Of a stretch of 64,000 nt of DNA, positions 54,401-59,699 are shown in pieces. Numbering within the stretch: position 1 is the first letter of the stretch; each line of letters opens with the position of its first letter. The DNA lies in NCBI GenBank assembly GCA_936450465.1, contig OW388304.1, positions 8,314,700-8,378,699 of the forward strand. Reading direction: 5' to 3'. The stretch is from Gibbula magus. Lineage: Eukaryota > Mollusca > Gastropoda > Trochida > Trochidae. Under the pieces are notes generated by a model. It saw only the letters and a list, made by a program, of their open reading frames with translations. It made no database searches and was not told the origin of the DNA. Made by a program: the position numbers and the translations under genes.

Positions 54401-57386
54401 TTGGTCAGGTTGATGATCAAAGGTTTCTGATAGCCATCTTGCTTTTTTGCATTATGTGACATTTAGAAACATTGTTTGTAAAGCAATCGTCACATTCAGT
54501 AATGTGTAACAAGGGTAACTTGCAAGAGAGACACGTGCAGCACATGCAGCACATGGGTTGTTATGGCGACTTGCGCGATATGCTGTATGTTCTCCTCATT
54601 TTAATTATCAAAAAATAAAAAACATATGTATTGATAGATTATTCACAAAGAAACAAATACTTCATCATTAAACAATTGAACAACGTCATGTTGTGCCGTA
54701 CCAACGCTTACTACACTCACAGCGCTGATGGATGGACGGCTTCACCTCTATTGTTTTTATTCTTGAACGAATGTGCACTAGCCTTTATCAAATTGTCAAA
54801 CATAAAGTCATAAAAATATAACCCGCAGTAATATGTTTCACCTGGATTGTGCAATAAGCATGTATTAATAACATACATGTTTAAACAGTAACTTCCTCTT
54901 GAATTTTGTTTCCACAAAACAAACCCTGATAGAACCCTCTCTTTAACTGGACGATCAGGACTACTAACTACCTGACTCGTTTTCCTTGAATCATTTGAAG
55001 TTCTATGAACATCTTTTGATCATAAACCATGTGGTAACAACAGACTTCAGATGTTCGTAGATCATTAGTCTGTTGTAAACGTATGGGCTACGATCAAAGC
55101 TAGGAATTCTTAGAGCTACGAATGTCAGAAACTAAGCTAGGGCCCTAACCTACTTTTATTCCATCAACCTAACCCATATGAGACAGGGCTGTAGATTAAT
55201 TCTCTGACTTGATCAAACAAGATGAATTATGCATGAGACACTTACAAGCTAGACTAGCTATCTTCCTAACAAATCTCATGAGAAGAAGTCCGATAAATTT
55301 TACATGTTTCTGTACATCTAGGCATTTGATACAAAACAAACTTGGATTAGGTTTCAAAAGACGTCTTCTTTCACTTTAATGTTGGTTTTTCTGTTAAATA
55401 AAAACAAAATGCACATACAAAAATAATTTCAATAATATCTTTCTGATTAGAAAACTGACAAACTGTTTGTAGATTATTATTTCCTATCAAAAGTTCATAA
55501 ATCATTTAGCTCTCTAGTACTTACATACACCAAATACACTGAGGGGAATATTTCATCTAAAATTTTATTAGAATACATTAAAAGTCTGAAATAAATATTA
55601 ATTGTACAGAATTAAGTATAAACACCCTCTCAGATAACAAATAATGGAAGTGGCAAGGCAGTATTGATTCTGGGATTAAGCTCCCGGCATGACTCTATCA
55701 GCTTACGTCTGGCGTAGAACAGCTAGTTCAACACTCGGAACAGACAAGAGAAAAAATGAAGTTGACAGCGGCAATGCAATCAACATGCAATTGACATGTG
55801 TACTTTCGCTCTTGAGAAGAGCATAGAATGGTGTTATCAATTCGCTGAATACATCATGTATTTGTTTTCATGATGATATTAATAGCCTTTGAGTAAATTC
55901 CTCTCATGATGATAAAATGAATAATGAAATTGACATCGGCAATGCATTTGACATGCATACTTTCGCTCTTGAAAAGAGCATAAGTTGGCAGTGTCAAAGG
56001 CATTGCCAATTTACCTGACTTATATATTCTCTCTAGTTAGGTGTTAGATTTGGAAAAGAATGGCATTGATGAAAGATATTCAAACTCTGTTGGCTGTGGT
56101 GAAACGGTTCATAACAACATAATTTTAATTGCAGTATCAAATCTTTTGTTGTAATAATTATTTTTATTTATTTAATAAATTTGCATGTTTATTTTCCTTT
56201 TTATCACATATTTATTAAAACATTATTTTAAAGAAAAAAGACAGCATTCCATTGCAACTAAATGAAAGTATTTAATTGAACTTTTATAACAAACAAGATA
56301 GAGAGAGAAAGAAAAGGAAGAGAGGGGAGGTGGGACGGGAGTGAAGAGATACATGACGTTGGTTTGGATCAATCTACATTCGTGACAGAATCCATTTTAG
56401 GTGAATTCGCTTTTGTCTTCTGAAATTAAATTTTATGATAATGATAATATTTTATTTGAGATGGTAGTATAAATATGGGAATAGTATTGTTGTGTTTTTA
56501 TAAAGGGCTTGGTTATTATAAAAAGATGTTTTTCAAGAATATTCAACTATGGGTCACCAATGAGGAAATGTATATACCCGGTACTAAGGTCGACCTTCGA
56601 CCTACTTTCACATCGGATCATAAGTTCATTTATCAGTCTGAACTTTTCAACATGTTCACAAAATGTTCAAGAGTTTCAGTTTCTTACTGATATCCTCTGC
56701 AATTCCTATTTTGAACAAAAATGATTTCATTGGTACGATACAATAGAAGAAAAACAACATGGTTTGAACTGATTTTAGTTTTAGTGCATTGTTGAATCTG
56801 TATCGAATAAAAAATGTACCAAACAAGAGTACGGTATCCCATTAAGAACCAAAACGATAGGCCTGTATCACAATACAGTAAATCTAGTAAAGCTTACTAT
56901 CATACTGGCATAATCTGCGGTTTTGTTTACAAAATACCACTACAGATATGTCTTGTGCATTTGAAATATCAATAAGCATCATGCCAGGTCTTGAATGTGA
57001 TTGGAATTTGTTTAAATAAAATGCAGAGATTACAATAGAATAACTGAGTGGAGTGACCACCGTTGGAAATTAATGGCTTTCAGCAGATGAGCCACGATTG
57101 TGTAATACATGTGAATATAAATATCAACAAGTATAAAATCATGAAATTAAATGTCTCTGTAAGATGACTGAGACAGTTAGTATGAGCATATGAACACAAA
57201 GCAATGTGATATTTATGAACTAATGTGCCTACCTGAAGCAGGTCTGCCGCTAGCGTACGGCGGCCGAGGCACGATGGCATTGTGATGACTAGACAAACTC
57301 CCGTTGACAGGCACATTCATACATCGCCGCACAGCTTCCGAACTTGTGAACGGCTGTTGCATGTACGACCCTCCTGTTGCGTCCAT
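132..57386 (-). CDS. LOXHD1: LOXHD1-like multi-PLAT protein, 5' part (18 coding exons, 3' end outside window)
   Basis: Seen: 18 exons join in one frame into 1017 codons (3051 nt). In transcript order: 57386-57233, 53907-53788, 52315-52152, 49180-49028, 48495-48322, 47891-47726, 47336-47092, 46365-46230, 44976-44829, 44500-44398, 11591-11459, 7582-7193, 6456-6209, 6094-5959, 4728-4574, 1578-1421, 933-860, 325-132. All introns are GT-AG. PLAT domains lie at about residues 178-302, 312-427, 440-555, 568-680, 698-808, 826-942 and 955 onward (incomplete). They repeat the signatures [25 protein letters not shown] and CxxWLAxDExDG. Known: this serial PLAT layout is typical of LOXHD1, which has about 15 PLAT domains in mammals and is needed in hair-cell stereocilia; PLAT domains bind lipids or membrane proteins. 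Inferred: the protein is cytoplasmic and membrane-associated, since no signal peptide is seen. The N-terminal 177 residues match nothing I know. Another multi-PLAT paralogue is the main alternative name. Confidence 0.85.
326..859 (-). other. Intron of the LOXHD1-like gene
   Basis: 534 bp, AT-rich, bounded by AG at the 325 side and GTAAGT at 859. I see no other feature in it. The small ORFs here have no domain. Confidence 0.8.
860..933 (-). CDS. LOXHD1: LOXHD1-like coding exon 17 (PLAT 6, end; 74 nt)
   Basis: Too short to stand out as an open frame. Acceptor TTTTCAG, then [20 protein letters not shown], the standard last strand of PLAT, then donor GTAAGT in phase 1. It joins the R codon split across exon 16 (residues 928-952). 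Confidence 0.88.
1249..1413. repeat. 40-bp tandem repeat, about 4 copies
   Basis: The unit TATCAAGACTAAAGTAATTG plus TTGTGAAGGGTAACAAATCT recurs with exact 40-bp spacing; the first copy has one mismatch (TTATGAAGGG). It fills the intron side of the donor of coding exon 16. Confidence 0.95.
1421..1578 (-). CDS. LOXHD1: LOXHD1-like coding exon 16 (PLAT 6, middle)
   Basis: Residues 876-928: [34 protein letters not shown] and FECNR. Acceptor TCTGAAG, donor GTATGG in phase 2. A 40-bp tandem array begins about 8 bp beyond the donor. Confidence 0.9.
1579..4573 (-). other. Intron of the LOXHD1-like gene
   Basis: 3.0 kb, very AT-rich. It holds the dispersed repeat at 2590-2780 and a segment at 3140-3180 related to 45115-45155. 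Nothing else is recognised. Confidence 0.8.
2590..2780. repeat. Dispersed repeat, single-copy relative of the 34.3-35.1 kb array and its flank
   Basis: The stretch TTCAATATTTAATAAAATGG and the following 60 bp recur almost exactly at 34993-35065. Just upstream, ACTGGTAGTCTAACACTTAG resembles one 41-bp unit. So the array at 34.3 kb probably expanded inside a copy of this dispersed element. Confidence 0.7.
4574..4728 (-). CDS. LOXHD1: LOXHD1-like coding exon 15 (PLAT 6, first part)
   Basis: Residues 824-875: [38 protein letters not shown] and NKFEKAK. Acceptor TTTGCAG, donor GTACTG in phase 0. Confidence 0.92.
4869..5363. mobile_element. TTAA-type miniature inverted-repeat element, family A, copy 1
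   Basis: Begins TTAA-AGGTCCATCCATGGTGTT and ends with the inverse, AATGGATGCACC-TTAA. The interior is shared with copies at 16.8 and 57.9 kb (for example TTATCGAGAAGTACCGACTG and TAATTGGAAACTAGTAATTA). About 490 bp with no coding capacity, so non-autonomous. The TTAA at both ends suggests piggyBac-type target duplication. Confidence 0.85.
5959..6094 (-). CDS. LOXHD1: LOXHD1-like coding exon 14 (PLAT 5, end)
   Basis: Residues 779-823: [20 protein letters not shown] followed by ATDEEDG and TVREM. Acceptor CTAACAG, donor GTTAGT in phase 1. The preceding intron is only 114 bp, the shortest in the gene. Confidence 0.9.
6209..6456 (-). CDS. LOXHD1: LOXHD1-like coding exon 13 (PLAT 5, first part)
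   Basis: Residues 696-778: [41 protein letters not shown] and [16 protein letters not shown]. Acceptor TTTCCAG, donor GTAAGT in phase 0 after GWHLEK. Confidence 0.92.
6457..7192 (-). other. Intron of the LOXHD1-like gene
   Basis: 736 bp of AT-rich sequence between PLAT 4 and PLAT 5; I see nothing else in it. Confidence 0.8.
7193..7582 (-). CDS. LOXHD1: LOXHD1-like coding exon 12 (whole PLAT 4 in one exon)
   Basis: 390 nt, residues 566-695, carry a full PLAT domain without an internal intron: [61 protein letters not shown] short insert (YCPSAGFEQ) precedes the last strand. The exon ends in a basic tail (RRKKKEK). The donor GTAAAT at 7192-7191 is in phase 1; read through, the frame meets TAA at once (7187-7185), so splicing matters. 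The spliced junction gives EKK-VTWYVWV, which opens PLAT 5. Confidence 0.85.
7583..11458 (-). other. Intron of the LOXHD1-like gene
   Basis: 3.9 kb between the exon ending PLAT 3 and the PLAT 4 exon. It contains the foldback repeat 9801-9955; otherwise unremarkable AT-rich DNA. Confidence 0.8.
9801..9955. repeat. Foldback repeat with arms TTTCTGGATAA-AACTTCTTTATT, full copy
   Basis: The left arm (about 9818-9846) and right arm (about 9908-9945) are inverse copies around a 60-bp loop containing an ACGACACGAGTAAGCATATA-type segment. Related full copies are at 62930-63040; partial copies at 12590-12640, 25610-25690 and 33490-33535. Confidence 0.75.
11459..11591 (-). CDS. LOXHD1: LOXHD1-like coding exon 11 (PLAT 3, end)
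   Basis: Residues 522-565: [20 protein letters not shown] followed by ARDEDDG and ISRDLL, which completes PLAT 3 after the GWFLDK of exon 10. Acceptor TTTACAG, donor GTGAGT in phase 1. The domain logic (VVVTD...FPCGMW in PLAT 2) supports joining across the very long intron with no missing exon. Confidence 0.9.
12640..12770. repeat. Foldback element, relative of 46600-46960
   Basis: GAATACTAAATGATGTCCCG at the left, AGTATTTTATTTATTACTC at the right, and the centre ATGAGTGAATGG plus TTTCATAAACATGTTATAAA. It is reverse in orientation to the copy at 46.8 kb. Confidence 0.65.
15927..15977. repeat. (GAAT)n microsatellite
   Basis: About 11 to 12 perfect tetranucleotide units, with scattered ATGAATGAAT remnants out to about 16230, suggesting an older, larger array or repeated seeding. 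Confidence 0.95.
16753..17250. mobile_element. TTAA-type miniature inverted-repeat element, family A, copy 2 (inverted relative to copy 1)
   Basis: TTAA-AGGTGCATCCATTGTGTT at the left and AACACAATGGATGTACCT-TTAA at the right. The interior is the reverse complement of the element at 4.9 kb. It lies 1.5 kb upstream of the promoter region of the nested gene. Confidence 0.87.
18170..18188. repeat. (TA)n microsatellite
   Basis: A short TA run about 550 bp upstream of the promoter-like region of the nested gene. Confidence 0.85.
18739..18992 (+). promoter_or_regulatory. Promoter-like region and putative 5' UTR exon of the nested coiled-coil gene
   Basis: A CRE-like TGACGTAG (18739-18746) and a TATAAG (18843-18848) lie in a stretch that is distinctly less AT-rich than its surroundings. 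A donor-like AAAG-GTAAAG closes a possible 5' UTR exon at 18992. Candidate acceptors before the start codon are at 19091, 19124 and 19228; I cannot choose among them, and an unspliced leader is also possible. A seven-codon upstream ORF starts at 19229. Confidence 0.4.
19323..21477 (+). CDS. Secreted coiled-coil glycoprotein with C-terminal globular domain, main coding exon
   Basis: Seen: a long open frame with first in-frame ATG at 19323; a second ATG at 19335 (ACCATGG) has the better context. Residues 1 to about 30 form a signal peptide ([18 protein letters not shown]). A long charged region rich in Leu, Lys and Glu then shows heptad-like coiled coils (about 55-120 and 340-610), an acidic stretch ([10 protein letters not shown]), and about a dozen N-glycosylation motifs. 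From about residue 625 a compact domain begins ([45 protein letters not shown]). The exon ends at 21477 in phase 1 before GTAGGT and joins the exon at 22656. Inferred: an oligomeric extracellular matrix or secreted protein with a stalk-and-head layout like multimerin or C1q-type proteins. The head is neither C1q nor fibrinogen-like as far as I can see. I do not recognise the family. Total length is about 751 residues. The gene lies wholly within an intron of the opposite-strand LOXHD1-like gene. Confidence 0.8.
21540..21650. repeat. Short foldback repeat downstream of the main exon of the nested gene
   Basis: GGATTTTCAAAGCTCTTTTA followed by GTGTTAAGATAGTCAT is mirrored by ATGACGATTTTAGCGCCAAT and AGAGCTTCAGAAAATCTAGA. 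A related segment lies at 29785-29850. Confidence 0.6.
22656..22756 (+). CDS. Terminal coding exon of the nested coiled-coil gene
   Basis: A good acceptor (TTCTCTTATTAACAG, ending at 22655) opens a frame that continues phase 1 of the previous exon: [20 protein letters not shown], then [13 protein letters not shown] and TAA at 22754-22756. The Cys in WYECG is the fourth of the C-terminal domain (with HTACFG, VLCDH, DHCEF), enough for two disulphides. The last codons and the stop lie in the first unit of a 26-bp tandem repeat. This exon is my inference from splice signals and protein character. Confidence 0.65.
22738..22816 (+). repeat. 26-bp tandem repeat, 3 copies, spanning the stop codon of the nested gene
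   Basis: Three near-identical units reading TGGAGTATATATCCCGTAAC and CCTGGG. The first unit contains the final codons and the TAA; the two others are 3' UTR. The third has one changed segment (GTGAATATC). Confidence 0.85.
23037..23042 (+). terminator. Poly(A) signal of the nested coiled-coil gene
   Basis: An AATAAA lies 281 bp downstream of the TAA at 22756, on the same strand, and is the first canonical signal after the stop that I noticed. Confidence 0.45.
23300..23620 (+). repeat. Degenerate tandem repeat rich in GATGGTGATG
   Basis: Motifs resembling GGATGGTGATGATTGTTTA followed by ATATCC recur about every 45-60 bp with much divergence. It lies just past the 3' end of the nested gene, and no coding signal is seen. 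Confidence 0.45.
24427..24463. repeat. (AT)n microsatellite, interrupted
   Basis: AT dinucleotides interrupted by one A, self-complementary and able to extrude as a hairpin. No gene nearby. Confidence 0.9.
27031..27375. mobile_element. TTAA-type miniature inverted-repeat element, family B, copy 3 (diverged)
   Basis: The right end AACGTGCTACTGCCCCT-TTAA is well preserved. The left end, TTAA-ACATGTACTGTAGTGCTA, carries an insertion. The interior has the shared GGGTAAAACA and CAGCCATTTTAGTGTGAAC blocks. Confidence 0.75.
28072..28096. repeat. Homopolymer G tract
   Basis: A run of about 25 G follows a T tract. It is prone to sequencing error and G-quadruplex forming in principle. No gene is nearby. 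Confidence 0.9.
28851..28980. repeat. 10-bp tandem repeat ACCAGTATGT, 13 copies
   Basis: 13 consecutive decamers; variants are ACCAGTATGA (twice), ACTAGTATGT and a final ACCAGTATGC. Open frames on both strands here (repeating [10 protein letters not shown] and [10 protein letters not shown]) are a consequence of the repeat, not genes. Confidence 0.97.
31021..31037. repeat. Homopolymer C tract
   Basis: A run of about 17 C in a C- and T-rich stretch, 140 bp before the 64-66-bp minisatellite. Confidence 0.9.
31175..31550. repeat. Pyrimidine-rich minisatellite, unit 64-66 bp, about 6 copies
   Basis: Units begin near 31175, 31241, 31307, 31372, 31436 and 31500. Spacing shrinks from 66 to 64 bp through loss of single C residues. 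The core is CCCTCCAACTGATGAAATC followed by C/T-rich sequence and GAGACATATC. Almost no G on the plus strand, so strand asymmetry is strong. Confidence 0.93.
31915..32394. mobile_element. TTAA-type miniature inverted-repeat element, family A-like subfamily with different termini
   Basis: Ends are TTAA-AGGGACTCTCCATATGTT and AACATGGAGTGTCCCT-TTAA. Interior blocks (TTATCGAGAAGTAATGACTG, AAAACCGGACAATG, GGGGATACATATGCAAG) match family A, so the ends have diverged more than the interior. Confidence 0.8.
32795..33000 (+). repeat. Dispersed repeat D, copy 1
   Basis: About 200 bp closely related to 49455-49683 in the same orientation; ends with CAGAGCACGTGGTCCAACTA. The E-box palindrome CACGTG is preserved in both. 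Origin unknown. Confidence 0.75.
34335..34993. repeat. 41-bp minisatellite, about 16 copies
   Basis: The unit is ACTTTAACATAGTCTACCAG plus TTAGACTTCTTCTTACAGTTT. Variants are a C-to-A at the T/A-rich end, one unit shortened by 3 bp, one with a 4-bp TTAG duplication, and single substitutions. The right flank (34985-35065) is homologous to 2697-2776. Confidence 0.95.
35758..36126. mobile_element. TTAA-type miniature inverted-repeat element, family B, copy 1
   Basis: TTAA-AGGGGCAGTACATTAGCACA at the left, AATGTGCTACTGCCCCT-TTAA at the right, 369 bp. Shares its interior (GAGGGTAAAACA, GCGGCCATTTTATTGTGAAC) with copies at 27.0 and 44.0 kb. No coding capacity. Confidence 0.87.
36640..36880. repeat. 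Long inverted repeat (arms about 75-85 bp)
   Basis: The segment 36640-36715 (AGGCATAACTCTTGCCATTC, ACTGGCTGATTTAAGCCTTG) is inverted at 36793-36878. Related single arms are at 30430-30500 and 54325-54400. No coding signal. Confidence 0.75.
37563..37735. repeat. Foldback repeat with arms GATCAACTTCTTTATT, full copy
   Basis: Left arm at 37570-37590 and inverse arm AATAAAGAAGTTGATCATC at 37683-37702. The loop also contains TATAGATCTTTATACCG and its near-inverse. A single-arm relative lies at 26815-26900. Confidence 0.75.
38411..42466. repeat. 46-bp minisatellite, about 90 copies, with higher-order structure
   Basis: The unit is ACCAGGCACCCATTTTACTG, CTGGGTGGACAGAGGCACTG, TATCAT. Recurrent variants are GGTACC for GGCACC, CTGTGTGG for CTGGGTGG, GATGGGTGG, GTGTCAT, and 39-bp units lacking 7 bp (ACTGTGTCACACCC or ACTTTGTCACACCC). 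The variants recur in blocks shifted by 630, 906 and 361 bp. The array lies in the long intron of the LOXHD1-like gene. All three plus frames are open for long stretches because the 46-bp unit has no stop in any frame; I do not regard these as genes. Confidence 0.98.
43797..43895. repeat. Tandem duplication, about 50 bp, 2 copies
   Basis: Two consecutive copies of TAGTTCAGGGGGTTCAACCC followed by TCCCCACTTCCCCCTCC and AAGTATGTAAATTT. The first copy has one extra T. Confidence 0.9.
43997..44358. mobile_element. TTAA-type miniature inverted-repeat element, family B, copy 2
   Basis: TTAA-AGGCGCTGTAGCACGTTTTT at the left and AAAACGTGCTACAGCGCCT-TTAA at the right, an almost perfect terminal inverted repeat. 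Opposite orientation to copy 1. Its right end is 39 bp from the donor of LOXHD1-like exon 10. Confidence 0.9.
44398..44500 (-). CDS. LOXHD1: LOXHD1-like coding exon 10 (PLAT 3, middle)
   Basis: Residues 487-521: [20 protein letters not shown] followed by [15 protein letters not shown]. Acceptor TTGTAG, donor GTAGGT in phase 0. The donor opens a 32.8-kb intron, and a TTAA-type inverted-repeat element ends only 40 bp downstream of it (43997-44358). Confidence 0.92.
44829..44976 (-). CDS. LOXHD1: LOXHD1-like coding exon 9 (PLAT 3, first part)
   Basis: Residues 438-487: [34 protein letters not shown] and RKNNFERG. Donor GTAAGT in phase 2, inside the FERGN-K/D segment. Confidence 0.92.
44977..46229 (-). 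other. Intron of the LOXHD1-like gene
   Basis: 1.25 kb between PLAT 2 and PLAT 3. Contains the possible SINE fragment at 45090-45310; the rest is AT-rich without recognisable content. Confidence 0.8.
45090..45310 (-). repeat. Possible tRNA-derived SINE fragment
   Basis: On the minus strand GGGTTTGAATCCCGACAAGG (about 45264-45283) resembles a pol III B box. The adjoining AATACTGTTGTGG...CAGTGAAACCTGTG segment (45115-45155) recurs at 3140-3175. I could not delimit an A box, so the SINE label is tentative. Confidence 0.35.
46230..46365 (-). CDS. LOXHD1: LOXHD1-like coding exon 8 (PLAT 2, end)
   Basis: Residues 393-437: [20 protein letters not shown], then LARDEGDG and ISRDL, the canonical C-terminal PLAT strands. 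Acceptor ATGCAG, donor GTAATA in phase 1. Confidence 0.92.
46600..46960. repeat. Foldback element with arms ATACTAAA-GTTTAATAACAT
   Basis: The segment 46815-46950 is a near-palindrome (TTAATAACATATTTATTAAA to AAAAATATGTTATTAAACAG) with a further palindrome CTCGCTTTCGCTCGTTAAAT at its centre. Upstream there is a palindromic TTACACTTAGTGTAA. A related copy in reverse lies at 12640-12770. Confidence 0.7.
47092..47336 (-). CDS. LOXHD1: LOXHD1-like coding exon 7 (PLAT 2, first part)
   Basis: Residues 311-392: [20 protein letters not shown], then [18 protein letters not shown] and [16 protein letters not shown]. Acceptor CCTCAG, donor GTGAGT in phase 0 directly after GWFLER, the boundary also used in PLAT 3 and PLAT 5. 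Confidence 0.92.
47726..47891 (-). CDS. LOXHD1: LOXHD1-like coding exon 6 (end of PLAT 1)
   Basis: Residues 256-310. It has the PLAT motif [12 protein letters not shown] and the terminal strand WIFHCNQWL, but lacks the usual acidic DExDG after WL (SYYHTDGKT instead). The donor GTAGGT is in phase 1, like every other inter-PLAT boundary. Confidence 0.88.
48322..48495 (-). CDS. LOXHD1: LOXHD1-like coding exon 5 (PLAT 1 middle)
   Basis: 58 codons, residues 198-255, both ends in phase 0. It begins with [11 protein letters not shown] and carries the central PLAT strands ([15 protein letters not shown]). The acidic/basic Lys-rich loop differs from the other domains, so PLAT 1 is the most diverged copy in this window. 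Confidence 0.85.
48604..48747. repeat. Short inverted-repeat element with GTGGATCCAG ends
   Basis: GGTGGATCCAGG at 48608 and CTGGATCCACC near 48735 frame about 140 bp with a G-rich tract. Similar ends and G-rich cores occur at 36560, 47588-47668 (GTGGCAGATCTG...CAGATCCGCCAC) and 53550. Confidence 0.55.
49028..49180 (-). CDS. LOXHD1: LOXHD1-like coding exon 4 (start of PLAT 1)
   Basis: Residues 147-197, exactly 51 codons. A run of five serines and a Gly-rich linker precede the first PLAT strand [10 protein letters not shown], followed by GATTDAK, the family's G-TDA signature. The donor GTAGGT falls in phase 0 directly before the VYI strand. That intron position is not seen in the other PLAT domains here. 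Confidence 0.85.
49455..49683 (+). repeat. Dispersed repeat D, copy 2
   Basis: Second copy of the 200-bp repeat also found at 32795-33000. It lies in the intron between LOXHD1-like coding exons 3 and 4. A region downstream (50480-50580) rich in CGGTC/CCGGAC motifs may belong to a longer element. Confidence 0.75.
51118..51858 (+). repeat. Dispersed repeat C, uninterrupted copy
   Basis: Homologous, in reverse orientation, to 57549-58608 over most of its length. Blocks such as TTTTGTAAGAGGTGTGGTCA and TATGTACATTAGCAACAAT are shared. The first 40 bp (TTCATTGCTATTCAACA) resemble the last 70 bp (TTCATTGTCATTCAACA) as a direct repeat. No coding capacity found; class unknown. Confidence 0.75.
52152..52315 (-). 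CDS. LOXHD1: LOXHD1-like coding exon 3
   Basis: Acceptor TTTCAG and donor GTGAGA flank 164 nt. Residues 92-146 include a Pro-rich stretch ([12 protein letters not shown]) followed by a charged, probably helical segment (VEYFERRFG). It ends in phase 0. It matches no domain I recognise, but its composition is clearly protein-like and it continues the frame into the PLAT exons. Confidence 0.8.
52316..53787 (-). other. Intron of the LOXHD1-like gene
   Basis: 1.5 kb. Apart from a GATCCAG-type repeat remnant near 53550, I see nothing in it. Confidence 0.75.
53788..53907 (-). CDS. LOXHD1: LOXHD1-like coding exon 2
   Basis: Acceptor TTTGCAG and donor GTAAGT flank a 120-nt exon encoding residues 52-91, basic and Tyr/Asn-rich ([11 protein letters not shown]...), with no known domain. 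It enters in phase 1 and leaves in phase 1. Confidence 0.75.
53908..57232 (-). other. Intron of the LOXHD1-like gene
   Basis: 3.3 kb between coding exons 1 and 2. It holds a single-arm relative (54325-54400) of the inverted repeat at 36.7 kb, plus a partial tandem similarity between 55740-55860 and 55920-56000 (ACATGCAATTGACATGTGTA and CTTTCGCTCTTGAGAAGAGC type). No gene is seen. Confidence 0.75.
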
Positions 57387-57389
57387 TCT
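57233..57389 (-). CDS. LOXHD1: LOXHD1-like coding exon 1 (start codon at 57386)
   Basis: A good acceptor (pyrimidines then CAG) precedes AGAATGG, so only three untranslated bases sit before the ATG, which has A at -3 and G at +4. The exon encodes residues 1-51 ([13 protein letters not shown]...) and ends at a GTAGG donor in phase 1. Joined to the putative upstream exon ending at 59700, the same frame meets a TGA (59714-59712) four codons before the junction. That supports this ATG as the true start. No domain is recognised here. Confidence 0.75.
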
Positions 57390-57548
57390 CTGAAATATTA
57401 AATAAGTCTCTATTAGAAAAATTAATGTAGTTATAATAATTATTATATGTATTGCCACTGATAAGTTCAAAGCATATTTACCCATTGTGTTAACATGATG
57501 ATGTGCAATTGGGACCATTGTTATTGTTCAATTTCCACAGGTAAAACC

Positions 57549-58608
57549 TATTGTAACATGATTTCGGTGTATCCTTGATTCTGGTTGATTTGCCTATGTT
57601 GAATGACAATGAATACCCGAAAATTACTTGGGGTGAATCACCGCGAACATATACATCATGTTCACAAGATTCGGCCTGAGTGAAAATTAAATTTAATTCT
57701 CTAAATATGTGTTCCTTACTCAAATTTGAAAGGTGTCATTGTCATTTTCTAACTTGTGTGGCATGACGTCATAGTGATCAACCATTTTGACGTCACATTG
57801 TTAGTGTCATTGTCACAATGGTCTAGGACAAGTTTAAGATTTTTGTTCCTAGGTATTTTACTGTGTTGATTTCATAGATGAATGTTTATTGCCATCAAAA
57901 AGGATAGGTGAATATTGTTAAAGGTACATCCATTGTGTTCTTGGGGGTCACATATTCCAAAAGTTATAAATGGTGTTACTTTAACGAGAAGTACCTATTG
58001 TTACCGAAAACTACCATTTTAATAATAGTCGACTCAGTATATTGACGGTATGAAGGCAAAAGTACTGATTTCTTATCTGAAAACCGGACAATGCATCGCG
58101 ATTGACGCACGCCAATGAGTCAAAATGACAAATTCGGGTTGATAATTTTTAATAGGTCAATGAACTACTTTGCATGTAAATGGGACGTGCAGTTTCGGTT
58201 TCTGCACATGGATAACAATGTTACTCCATTTTAATTGGAAACTAATAATTATGATATATTTGACGATTTGGGAGAAATAGGCAAGCAGACTGAATATATT
58301 TGCACTGTAAACAGCACATGTGGTTTGTTGCACATATGGTTTGTTGGAATGTATTAAAGCCAAATAAAATTTTATGAAACACAATGGATGGACCTTTAAG
58401 TGACTATAGTTGTTCGGGTTTATGTGTATTGTTGCTAATGTACATATTATGCAGAGTATTGAAATTTGTTTTTACCTGACCACACCTCTTACAAAAATGG
58501 AAGAGTCGCAAAGTCCTTTCCACTCAGAGATAGGTACCCGCAAATTTTAGCGTTTAAAACTAAATTGCAGGTGTAGAATACCAGTGAATCCCGGAAATTT
58601 TACAAATG
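57549..58608 (-). repeat. Dispersed repeat C, copy interrupted by a family A element
   Basis: Reverse-complement relative of 51118-51858, split at 57918-58399 by a TTAA-flanked element. It lies in the intron between the putative first exon and coding exon 1 of the LOXHD1-like gene. Confidence 0.75.
57918..58399. mobile_element. TTAA-type miniature inverted-repeat element, family A, copy 3, nested in another repeat
   Basis: TTAA-AGGTACATCCATTGTGTT at the left and AACACAATGGATGGACCT-TTAA at the right. It interrupts the dispersed repeat 57549-58608. The uninterrupted relative at 51118-51858 shows CACTTCACAATATT at the corresponding site, where this copy has CAC-TTAA...TTAA-CAATATT (minus orientation). 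Confidence 0.9.
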
Positions 58609-59699
58609 CAACTATCTATAAGTGAAATATATTTTTTTTTCACATGCACCAAACCCTAACATTTAAACCAACTAAAGTATAGATAAATATATAAATATTC
58701 ATATTTTTTAATCAAAGAATTTAAAAAAGTCATCTGAAAACTTGTTTGTAGGCTTGAAATTAATTTGTTTTGAATAAACTAAGATTTCCACACCAGACCA
58801 GAAGAGCATTTGGTTTGTGATGTTAGATAATGGATCTAAGATTAAAATATGTGTCATTTTATTACGGAATTGTAGGAATGTTATAAATATAAACTATCTT
58901 TACAGTTCTGCTGAAAACAATTTCCATCTCAGAAAAAGTATTTCTTTTTTATATTTTGTTTAATATAGACATTATATCATTAACATATAAATCTATGTCT
59001 ACACACTTAATTATTAACCGTACAGTTGAGTCAATGATAAAACTATCATATAATATTTGAACATTTAAATTAAATCTTGCTTTAAACTTTTAATTTAATG
59101 AACAATAAAAACGTAGATGTTTGTAGATAAAAGTAAATATTTTTTTCAAAATAAGAAAAATTTGTACAGACATATTTAACAGTAATTTAAAGTTTTATAA
59201 CCAGTATCAATGTTGATAAATATGAAAGCAAAAAAAAATAACATGACATAATTTGTTTATAAATAAAGGAGTTCAATCAAATTGAAACAATATACATTAC
59301 AGTAGAATTTACACCACTTATGAGTATTAACAAATACTCATTTCTTCCAGAACCACGCAGTAGCTTTTACTTACGTTTTAGTTGAAAGTTTTAAGTAGAA
59401 AATAAATTAATTAAGAGTTTACTTAGGTAAAGAGAGAAAGCCAAATTCTCAAACACATCGTTTATCCAACGTGTATAGAGACCAACATAGCAACACAGAC
59501 ATCAATGAACTGCCATCCATATCGAACAATAAACAACGAATCTGGGAGGAGCATATGTTACACCTTCGTGACAGGGATTATAACACCAAACGAAACATGG
59601 GATCATCTTGGGGTAAAATATTATAAACATTATAACATATTCATCCATCGTGTAAACAACGACAAGGTTTCCATGGTAAACAACCGGAAAAGAACTCAC

